Of a stretch of DNA of 64,000 bases, positions 55,037 through 64,000 are shown piece by piece. A program made the translations under genes and the position numbers. The DNA lies in NCBI RefSeq assembly GCF_963678635.1, contig NC_087065.1, forward strand, positions 14,576,019-14,640,018, given 5' to 3'. The stretch comes from Symsagittifera roscoffensis (lineage: Eukaryota; Xenacoelomorpha; Acoela; Convolutidae). The notes beneath the pieces are model-generated. The model made no database searches. It saw only the letters and a list, made by a program, of their open reading frames with translations, and was not told the DNA's origin. Position 1 is the first letter of the stretch. Each line of letters opens with the position of its first letter.

Positions 55037-56722
55037 CTACAAATCATCCGCTGCGTTGTCAAAGACTCTTTCGCTTGGTATAAGGTAGCGATCGCTGTCA
55101 GGATCCTGGAACACCTCTCTGTCCAGATCCCTTGCCCGAGCTTCCACTAGTAGTGTGTGGATCGCTAGTTCGGACAGTTCTGATCCCAAGCTCGAGTTCT
55201 TGTCTGAATAGGTGTCCATTCCTGAGTTTCGGGAATTGTCATCTGTTGAAGAGGTTGTGATGGAGTCTGCACGCTCCTCCAGATCATTTCTGTGTCTTCT
55301 TTGCATCCATCTGATCTCCCCGGACAAAACCTTGTTCCCCAGGTCCTGTTTTTCATCAGGAACTTTTTCGTCTATCTCAGACTCCCCGGACAAACTTTCT
55401 TGTCCCGGGTGTTGATCTTGTGCTCGCTGGTTCTTCTCATCATTCGTCTCCCCGGACAAATAGTCTTGCAGCAGATTTTGTTCTACCTTTTCACCTTCCT
55501 TATCCTGGTCCACAAAGGTGACGGTTTTCCTTCGCGTACTGCTCCCCTGCTCTTTCTGTCCGTAAGAAGTACTGGTTAAAATCTCGTGGGGTATTGAGGA
55601 TACTAGTTGCTGAACTATTATCCTACAATGCCTCTCGTTCTCTTCGTGCTGTCGTCTGGACGGCATGATCTTCACCTTCTCACTGACTGCTGCTGTCCAC
55701 TCGGGGTCATCTCTGGTCACTTCTCTTTCTAACAATCCACCCAGCATCCGCATCACTTGCGGTGTGACCTGCACCGTTTTATCCAATAATGAGAGGCTGT
55801 TTATGTTCATGCGAGAGAGTTCTTGCTGGACCAGATTCGAGCGCAGCAACAGATCTAAGGGGACCGGGTCCTCCTTGGATAGGATCTTTATCTCGGCTGC
55901 TTTCTCTACAGGTAACTCAGGATGCCCTGGAATTGGATGTCCATATTTATCCAACCATCTCGTTAAGGAAAGCGCTTCATAAGTTTCCTTGTCTAGAAAC
56001 GAGAATCCCTCATTTATTTCTGCCTGATTGGCTTGCTTCTGCTCCAATCTTTCATAGAACTCAGTTTTCTTGCTGAGGCTATCAGCATTCTGGTGTTTCT
56101 CACGCATCCTGTGTTCGATTATCATATGGTAGCCATCCAATCTTAGTATCCATCTACCAATATAACTCTGATCCATCGAGTAGATCTTCAACCAGGATAA
56201 CGCTCTGTTGTCCACGCGTAACTTGAAGGGAGCGCTCCCCAAGTATGCACGGTACTTTTCCACGAAAGTGACTACTGCAAACATTTCTGCTTTTGGTGCG
56301 CCATAATTCATCTCTGTGTCACTCAAGACCTTGCTGCCATATGCAATGGGACGGAGAACCGTTCTTCCATTCCATTCTTGCTCTTGATGCAGTATTCCTG
56401 AGATGGCTACTACCGATTCGTCTGTGTCAAGAACATACATGCCCTTTTCTGTAGGCATACCTAGCACTAGCGCTTCGCACAGTTCCCGCTTTATGTTTTC
56501 GAAGGCAGATTGTGCTTCATCGTTCCATTCGAACTTTTTCCCTTTGTTGCGCATTAGCTTCTGCATCGGATACACCTTGTCCGCATATCCTTTTATGAAC
56601 TCCCGGTAGTAATTGGCAAACCCTAGGAAGCTCAGGAGCTGTGTGTCCGTTCTGGGAGCTTTCCATGTCAACACTGCTTCCACTGCTTCCGGGTCCGGCC
56701 TCAGGCCATGCCTATCCACCAT
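55037..56722 (-). pseudogene. Unit B RT thumb, RNase H and long linker
   Basis: A 561-codon frame: RT thumb/connection with FLGFANYYREFI, RNase H with LDTDES, KAEMFAVV, VDNRALSW and NADSLSK (acidic residues kept), then about 340 residues of spacer before integrase. The spacer is helical at first (FYERLEQKQANQAE), then Glu/Ser/Asp-rich with LSGE three times (LSGET, LSGES, LSGEI). Such a long insert between RNase H and integrase is unusual for Ty3/gypsy pol. No catalytic motif is seen in it. Confidence 0.85.
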
Positions 56723-56725
56723 TCT

Positions 56726-57164
56726 TCACAGGTACTTAATCGAATCCCGAAGGATTTCATATTTCGATGGTTTGCACTTCAATCCTGCTCTTTTCATGCA
56801 TCCAAAGACCTCATCGAGCCTATCAATGTGGTCTTCCAGGTTTGGTGTCGCTATGACTACGTCATCCACGTAGCCCATCACGAGATTACCGTACTTCTTG
56901 GTCACTCTCGTCAAATCCTGAGCCATCAGTCTTTGAAAAGTGGTCCGGTTTTCTCTCTATCCTTCTTCCGCAGAGGGACTTGCCAGAAGGCAGAACCCAA
57001 GTCCAATGTGGTGAAGAACTTGGCATCACCAAGCTTAGAGAGGCGTTATCTATTCGCGGTATCGGGTACGCATCTTTTATTGTTACCGCGTTCAAGTAAC
57101 GAAAGTCGCAACAAAATCTAAGCTGCCCCCTTTCTTTTTCGCCATTACTACCCTGCAAGCCCAT
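56726..57164 (-). pseudogene. Unit B RT palm, with internal deletion
   Basis: Frame 56886-57164 begins with FCCDFRYLNAVTIKDAYP. Frame 56726-56926 holds the catalytic GYVDDVVIATPN. About 64 bp between them (near 56,944), coding for the ELGLYQWKRMPYGLCNA region in A', are deleted. The RT is therefore dead in this unit although both catalytic ends remain. Confidence 0.8.
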
Positions 57165-57243
57165 GGCGATCTCGAGGGTTCTATCATGTCGTATTCAAGC
57201 AACATTTCTATTTCCGCTCGGCACGCTTCCGATTTGTGTGGCG

Positions 57244-59213
57244 TCATTCGTCTTGTGCCTTCCCTATGGGGGACGGCGCCCTCTTCAAATCGATTTCGTG
57301 TTCGACGAAATTACAGCAACCGATATCCGCCTTATGTTTTGAAAATACATCTGCGTTCCGATTTAGGAGGTCCGGCAATTTTTCGAAATCTCCCTCACCT
57401 ATTTTCCCTTTTAAATGTTCTATCTCTGGCAAAACCGGTTTGTCAGATTCTAGTTCATATGACGAGGGGCGCTCCGGAAAATTCGAGCAGCTTGATAAGC
57501 CGTCGTCCGTTTCGGATTTCATTGAAAACAATTTATGAATAGATTTTAATTCATTAATCCTCTTTAAAATTTTATCTTTACTGGCATGATAAGGACAGTT
57601 TTTCACACTATGTTCTTCAAGTTTTGTGTCTCCTCATAGTCGGTCCTCATCGGCAAAGCGTAACCAAGCTTCTTTCCACGCTGGATTGAAACCGTGGTGT
57701 CCAGTGTGTTCAATAACACACTGACACACAGTCCGTTTCGCGTTACCGAGAAGCTCCGGCCTAAAATCACCGAACTCTGACTATTGGGATTTGGTACTAA
57801 GCAAACCTGTTTACTATCACTTAACGAATTCAAATTTCTCATTCTAAAAATTGCCACCACAGCTTGTCCTGGCTGTAGTTTTACTTTTCTATCTAAAAAA
57901 ATTGGTACCTTGTTTTCGTCTGTTATTGTCCTATTAATTGGTTTCTCAACGTACTTCCGGTCCGGGTTTCTAATCCGTATCAGACCATTGTTCAAGTCTA
58001 TCATCACGTCAAAATTCCTGACAAAATCTCTGCCCAAGATGAATTGGTCGGCGTGGTCCAAATTCTCTACCACCAGGAAGCTCATCCAAAGATCCCGTCC
58101 TCCCATGTGGAGAACCGTTATTGGTGTCCTTCCAGCTACGTAAATTGCTCCTCGATTGGCGGCGGCCAGTCGGAGATCCCTTGGAATCAGATCTTCCCTC
58201 GTGAAGCCCATTCTTTCCCAAGTTTTTATCGGCATCACACTCACTACCGCTCATGTGTCCAGAAGCCCTGTGACTCCGATTTTTGTTTCGTTGGTGTCGA
58301 GCAGATGTGCGGTCACATCTGCTTCAGACCCAATGTGTACTGCATCTTGTTCCATCATGGCGTCATGGCCTATCCTGCGGACTTTGAGTTCCTCCTCACC
58401 CAAATAGATCTGCCCCATTTGGTCATCATCTGTTGTTACATAAGTCCTAGTGTAGATACTGATTCCATCCACGTTCAGCATCACCTGATACGGCCCATAG
58501 ACCTCTAGGTAGCGTCCATGAAGTTTCTTCATGCGAGGGCCACCCGTTGTTAGTAGTGCTCGCACAGCTCTCGACTCGGTGCGTGGCTCCACCTGCCTCA
58601 GACAATCTGCATATGTGTCCAAATGCATCAAAGTGAACTCGGATGGTTCACTCAGATTTCTGATTACCTGGTGTCCAGCCACTGAAATTATCGACTGTAT
58701 CTTGCTTCCTTGTGGCACCATGCCGAACCTCTGACCGGAGATCACATTAAGTTTCATGCTCAAACTGCTTGGTGCTTTAGTTTCTTCGAACTCCGTTGCT
58801 TCGAAGGTATTGAGTTGCTCCTGTAGTTTCTCATTCTCCAGTTCGAGTTTCACTTTTTGTTCGATCTTTTTCGTCACCAGTTTCTGCTGCACTCTATTTA
58901 GAGCATCCCTCGCGTCTGCCCTATAATCAATCTTGAAGTCATCGGCCGCAGTTGCTGGTTCCGGTTCATGTGTCTCTTCTGTTACCGCTTGCATTTTCTT
59001 TGCCGCCAGCTCTTGAGGTTTATCTTTTCTGCGTGCCTCCGCTTCACTCAACAGGCGAGCCTTGCTGGCTTTCACTCCTGACAAAGCTTCTTCATGCCTT
59101 GGATGCTTGATGTCTGCCACTGCATCCCAGAATTGCGGACAATCTGATTTAAAATGACCTTCCAAGTTGCAAAAGAAACACCTCGGGCCGAATTTCGCAA
59201 TTACTCCTCTCAT
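57244..59213 (-). pseudogene. Unit B CCHC knuckle and protease region
   Basis: Frame 58251-59213 starts inside the zinc knuckle region (Cys12, Cys15, His20, Cys25) and ends at LLDT followed by TGA; frame 57603-58244 continues in the same reading frame after that single stop with AVVSVMPIKTW and then FILGRDFV. A 1-bp loss near 57,611 breaks it, and 57244-57606 completes the region up to the RT. Same layout and the same active-site TGA as unit A'. Confidence 0.8.
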
Positions 59214-59227
59214 GAAATCCTCATGGT

Positions 59228-59941
59228 CTAATTCTGACGCATCTTCGTCCTCAAGCGATTCTTCGTCCTCTGACGCAAGCGATTCTGTTGTAAGAGATAT
59301 TGGATAAGAGTGTGTCTCAGGTCTCTTATCTTATTCCACGAGTCCGTGGATTTCTTCATATCTAAATTCCTCACTCTCTCTCTCATCTGCTCCGGACAAC
59401 GTGTCAACTTCATCAATCCTCCCAAGTTTCCGTGGGTAATCGCAATCAATGTCAGAAGTCCATCTAACCGCAGGTTCTGGATTCCTTCGGTGAGCAGCAT
59501 CGCCGGTCCTTTCACGAAACTCTCTGCTCCAAATGTCACGAACAAGGCTATTAGTTCCACTATTGACACTTCCACTACTGCTTGGAGGAATTATTTTATC
59601 AAGTAATGCGAGACTTTCGGGTAGACTTTTACCAAGAAGGACGCGGTCCATCCGGCTCCCAACCCTTCCAGCATGCTGTCTGTCCGTTCAAAGCCTTCCT
59701 GTCCCTTCACTTCCTGGGTCCAGAAGGTTTCCAGGGTAATCTGACACATTTTGTTTACAAATTCAGCAGTCATTTTTTCGGCATTCTCCGCCAGGTTCAT
59801 CTCCTTTAACAAGTAGGCATGGATCTTCGTGATCATCACAGGGCCTTGCTCAAAAGTATCTGCACCCAATGCCGCTACTCGAGGATTCAGATGCAGCCAC
59901 AGGTTGGCTTCCGGCTTGGTTCTCAAAACCATCGCCTCCAA
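59228..59941 (-). pseudogene. Unit B second gag-side ORF, cut at the LLQQNR breakpoint
   Basis: Frames 59591-59941, 59331-59651 and 59228-59575 overlap. The frame across the CT-run at about 59,380 is continuous here (one CT fewer than in A and A'), giving ERVRNLDMKK. After LLQQNR the sequence switches from the unit A continuation to the acidic lead of the CCHC protein, and the two are out of frame with each other (gag frame versus -1). Function unknown. Confidence 0.65.
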
Positions 59942-59955
59942 ATGAGCTCTAGTCT

Positions 59956-62769
59956 CTAGTGAATTTTCCTTCTCGTGTTTTCACCTGTCACTTCCATTGC
60001 TCGGAACCATAAGTCGTTGGACATCGCTACGATCACTCGATGGTCGTCGTCTATTCCCGGCTTCAGTTTGAGCTGTCGACTGAAATTGGACAGTTCCAAC
60101 CCCAGCACCTCGTCCAACACTAACATGTGTAGCGCATGGTCCTTGAATCCTCTCATCGCGTTTGAGATATCTGACCAAACTGCAGGTAGTTCAGCCTTGA
60201 GTGGCCTCAGGTTCTCCATCTCTATCATGCCATTTGGGGCTGATATGATCACATCATATTTTCTTTCCGAAAGCAAGGTCACAATCGCATACACGAACTT
60301 CAGTCCATCCGGGAGATGTGCATACCCCGGAGACAACGCGAATACTACTCTCGGTGTGATTTTGGTGAACGACCCCTCCTTCGTCGCATCCACCACTTCA
60401 CCCATCGACTCAAGGATATCTTTTATCGCTGGCCACACAGCATTCTCTGCCGTTGTAGGATCTCTGAGTCTGCTCAGAAAACCTCTACTGTGTAGATGGT
60501 CATTAATGCCAGCAAGCACGATCGTAATTGGGTTCATGTCCGTCTGCCTTTGTACCCCTATAGCCAGAGATACCGATTGAAGTAGATCCAGGTCAACCGC
60601 TGCCAACATTATGACGTCCGACCAAAACAGAGACTTGGAGGTGTACACGAACTCTGAATTTGCTACTATCATAATCTTGGCCTTCCTCATTTCTGCTTTG
60701 TCATAGGCGGCGAAGATGGTCTCATCTTTCTTTATCGCTTTCAATTCGCCATATCTTTGGACATCACCATCTTGATTCACTAGTTTTGGGTATATTCTTT
60801 CCTTCACATGACCAGGGGGTGTCGTCAGCTGCCTGAACATCTTCACGTGTTGTCCAATCGGCGCTATCGTCGTCAGAAATCTTCCTGGTCTCTCTTCACG
60901 ATTCCCCTCATCATGATTCAACCTCACATCTTGCAATGGTCTCGCATTCACTGGTCCCATTGTGTTGTTAGAGGGCAGTCCCTCTAGGTCAGCAAATCTC
61001 AAGGCCGTCGTGGAGCTGAAATTTATGCCAGCGGCTATCAACCAGTCTACGCCGGTTATCGAGTACAGTCTGCTGACGGATAGCGTCGCTCCATTCAGCA
61101 TCCTCCTTGCATCTTCGATGAAGCTTACCCTCTGGAGATCCAGCTTCATTAGTTCGTCTTTGTATACATGCCAGGGAGACGGTATGGGTCTTGACCACAT
61201 CAACGAGCCTCTGCCCGGGCGTCTCTCCTCTCGACTGGTACTTGTCGTCTCCGATCTCGTGTCCGATCTAGACGTGCTGGCTGTCTCTTCGATTGGGTTA
61301 ACAGGTCCTATTCTTCTCCTAGGATGGATGGTCCTCCTCATCGGCGCTTCCCCCAATCGATCCTGTACGTCTGTCCTTTGACCTGGTTCGCTGGAGCTCT
61401 GTTGTCTGTAGTTCGTGACGGCTGGGACCGTCCCCAAGCGTGTCTCCAGGCTAGGAGGCACAAAGGTAGTAATCACCGCGTCACTCGCTGTTGCTTCTTC
61501 CTTCAGCACTCCTGTGTCAAAGAGTTCCGCCTCTAATTCGTCCAACCGCTCTTGGAAGACTCGATTCAACCAAGCCTGTCCTTCGATACTATCGAAGTGG
61601 ATGCCGTCCGTGGTCAGTCTGGCCTGATCCATAGCTCTCAACTCATGTTCGATGTCCATGAGGATCATTCTTCCGGCATTCCGACTAGCGAGATTCCTCA
61701 AGATGGTATTCCACCTGACGAGTCCTTCGTTGTGCCTTCTCCCTGCTGCTGTCAAGCTCCTCGTGTTCATTGGCACAGTGCAAACGGTCAGTACCGCGCA
61801 ATTGAGTTTCTACCAGAGGGTAGTAAACAAACACACAATCATTGATTCCCATAGTGCTTTCTACTCATCTGAACCTCTGGAGATGTCATTCGTTCCAACC
61901 AGGATCATCACATTGGGGATCCTCCCTGGATTCATCAGTTCCACCATTCGATATAGCTGGGCTATCGTTGCGCCTCCAAAAGCCATCACCGTGGTGACCC
62001 ACGAGGTCCTCAAATTCGATAGTACTCTGACCAAGCTGTCTCCCAGTATCAGATGTGATGTCCCCAGTGGTGGTTGCTGCAGGTTTACTGCCGGGTTCCA
62101 AGTCGCTCGATTGAAGCAAGCTCTCGGATCTGTCTCCGGAACTCCCGTGAAATTGTATTTCAATTGATTGTTCTTTTGTATATCTATTACACGTGACAAT
62201 TTCTTCGCTGGCATCCTCTGTTTTCTTCTCTCTGGGGCCTTCGAGCTCCCCATGAGTGGCGTCACGTCTTTTATCCCCTGTCTGATCACGGTCTGGGAGA
62301 GTCGTACTCTGCCCGTGTCGTCGATCGTTCCATAGGGTGCAGTCACCCCGGAACCTGGCGCATTCTTGTTGGCGACCAGTCGTCCAGCTGTCTCTATTAG
62401 CTTCCTCACCGTTTGTTCCACGACGGGGTCACCCAAGGTGTCACTAGGGTCCGGGATCGTTACTCGATCTGTCGCTGTCGGGAGCCGTGTTTCCGTTGTT
62501 TGACTCATTTCTCGAGGCGTCAAGAGCTCCATCGGGGACTTCCCACGAGGAATATTCCTTGCAGGTATCACTTTCTCCACGGCCGTTGTCAACGCCATCT
62601 GTTCCGATCGCTCTTTGTAGTCCTGCCTCAAGCGCTCAATTTCTTGACCCTGCTTTTTGTTGCAGTCTTCGAACAATCTTCTCCACATGTCCCGATCGTC
62701 CTCCATCTTGAGCATGCTTCTGGTCATCTCGTCCAGCTCCTTTTTCGTCCTTTCCAGTTCATCCTTCAC
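59956..62769 (-). pseudogene. Unit B gag-like protein: SGNH hydrolase domain and 466 module
   Basis: Best copy of the gag-side protein. Frame 61861-62769 carries the coiled coil, then SGNH blocks LGDSLVRVL, FGGATIAQL and ILVGTNDIS. A TAG at 61861 (CAG in A) is the only in-frame break before 59956-61776, which carries DGIHFDSIEG with the catalytic Asp and His, and then the 466-residue module with AGINDHLHSRG (GNND in unit A is GIND here). The Ser, Gly, Asn, Asp and His of an SGNH esterase are all encoded. The domain may modify a lipid or glycan; its role in a retroelement is unknown. Confidence 0.8.
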
Positions 62770-63305
62770 CCATCCAGATCTTGCATGGTTTGGTTCGTCT
62801 GAACCTTCTGTCCTACTTTCGCCCTCCTTGGTGGCACAGCTGCTCTCAGTGGTGAACCAGACGAGGCAGCCTCGCTGTTCATCTCCTGATGCATTCTCGT
62901 CAGCCCGGGTTTGGGCTTGGAGGGCATAGGCATTTCACCTGGTTGGTAAGTCCTAGAACTTCCCAATCCAGGCTCATTCGCGAAGTCACTCTCTGAGAGA
63001 GCCCCGTTTCTCCACCTCATCACTCTCATGTTCGGGCGGTCTAGTACTCCCCTCTCTCCATATGCTGCCATCAACAGGACTTCCGTGGGGCGGTCCCCAC
63101 GGTTGTCATGCCCCAAGATGTTGATCAGGGCGGTCAGCAACATGACTACCTCTGGGTCCTCCAGAGTGAAGTCTCGATCGATCAGCCGACGATAGATCGC
63201 ATCTATCATCGGTCCTACATATGCCTCTGCCAGGTCCATCAATTCATCCAGGTTGAAATTGTCCATACTGTTCTTCAGATTTGATTTGATTCGATTCCAT
63301 TCCAA
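62766..63305 (-). pseudogene. Unit B gag-like N-terminus
   Basis: 179 codons from MEWNRIKS to QDLDG. A 1-bp deletion at about 62,768 (CTTCACCC versus CTTCATCCC in A and A') shifts the frame into the coiled-coil frame 61861-62769. N-terminal half predicted helical, then Pro/Ser/Gly-rich. Confidence 0.75.
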
Positions 63306-63606
63306 GGTTTTGACTCAAGTGAGTAATTAAATGATCAATCAGGATCTAGAAAAGAAGTCACAAATATCACACTTGTCAGTTTCATCTTAACATATATCGT
63401 TAAAATTCGCTTTAAAACAGTTCAGATAAAAAGATATTTATCCTAAAATTTATTAAAATCAATCGGTCTCTAAAATTTTGAATTCGACCTAAGATTGGAC
63501 AGTCCAAACTTTGGATCTATTCCTAAGATCGTCATTCAGTTGTTCATGGTCACTAGCCCCTTCTTACCCAAGAGCTTAATAACATAACACATAATATAAC
63601 ATAGCA
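63306..63606 (-). repeat. LTR-like junction between units C and B, truncated
   Basis: About 300 bp of the junction segment seen at 42.9 and 52.0 kb. At 63606 it stops (CATAGCA) and is fused to integrase coding DNA of the next unit, so the part nearest the upstream unit and the whole acidic/macro-like ORF are missing. Confidence 0.7.
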
Positions 63607-64000
63607 AACACAAATTTTTTTCCCTGCCTTGCCTGCGCTTGTTGAGTATTTCGCCTACACAAATCGTTCAACTCCTGTTGGCGTCTGATCACATCCCTCA
63701 CGTAGACCTGTGGAGAAGTTTTCTTTCCCTCATACTCTGGGTAGAAGAAGGTTAAGGGTAAAGACTTCTCGTGTCCAGTTAGCATCATGTGTGGACTGAC
63801 TCCGGTGGTGGAGTGTTGCGTGCTGTTATATGCTCCCATCACCTATGGAAGGTATCTGTCCCAATCGGTCATGTATCTGGAACAATATACTCTCAGCATC
63901 GACACTAACGTCCTATTCTGTCTTTCCACTAAGCCATTCGTCTGAGGATGGGATGTCGTGGAGTGAGCCTGAGCGACCTGTGAGCGTCTCATAAGCTCTT
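63576..64000 (-). pseudogene. Unit C integrase fragment at window edge
   Basis: From 64,000 down to about 63,607 the DNA matches the integrase core to QARQGKKF of units A' and B. It contains the same TAG as unit B at about 63,844, which splits the frame. The end of frame 63576-63842 is non-native, running into the LTR-like junction. The unit continues beyond the window. Confidence 0.8.

Noticed and set aside
1-64000. CRISPR array, bacterial operons, ribosomal RNA
   Set aside because: No regularly spaced short repeats with unique spacers, no Shine-Dalgarno-led gene clusters and no rRNA-like stretches were seen.

Overview
The window is nuclear DNA of an animal, most likely an invertebrate; the phylum cannot be fixed from sequence alone. 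The evidence is a spliced formin with metazoan-type domains (PH-like, FH1, FH2), a PBK/TOPK-type kinase, GT-AG splice sites, satellite DNA, tRNA-derived SINE-like pieces and several retroelement families. Host DNA is AT-rich, while the retroelement bodies are visibly more GC-rich. Only two host genes are well supported: the formin (11.3-15.9 kb, + strand) and the PBK-like kinase (30.6-31.5 kb, - strand). Most of the window is mobile DNA.

Layout. 1-2,385: decayed 3' half of a Ty3/gypsy-type element (integrase remnant, polypurine tract, 255-bp LTR). 2.4-11.2 kb: gene-poor DNA with a 413-bp two-copy duplication carrying poly-C tracts, a satellite of about 172 bp (7.06-8.94 kb) and a 73-bp duplication. 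11.3-15.9 kb: formin, two coding exons. 16.4-17.5 kb: two SINE-like pieces. 17.7-29.9 kb: head-to-tail tandem duplication of about 5.97 kb, each unit holding a non-LTR retrotransposon that encodes a 2A peptide, a PHD-like finger, an AP endonuclease, a reverse transcriptase and C-terminal C2H2 fingers. 30.6-31.5 kb: PBK-like kinase. 31.7-32.2 kb: a 443-bp MITE with 38-bp inverted ends and a 9-bp target duplication.

33.9-64.0 kb: a head-to-tail array, all on the minus strand, of an unusual Ty3/gypsy-like element, in four partial units named here C (right edge), B (63.3-52.4 kb), A' (52.0-43.25 kb) and A (42.9-33.9 kb). Reading 5' to 3' on the minus strand, the family encodes a long gag-side protein (N-terminal region, coiled coil, SGNH/GDSL hydrolase domain, then a 466-residue module with a second GNND-type motif), a further ORF, then CCHC knuckle, protease, RT, RNase H, a very long linker, a DD35E integrase, an acidic protein and a macro-domain-like C-terminus. 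Unit A instead continues from gag into two long unrecognised ORFs (681 and 820 residues). B and A' lack these at one shared breakpoint, which suggests that the intact element is far larger than a usual Ty3/gypsy element. Every unit is broken by stops and frameshifts; these are described below and not repaired.
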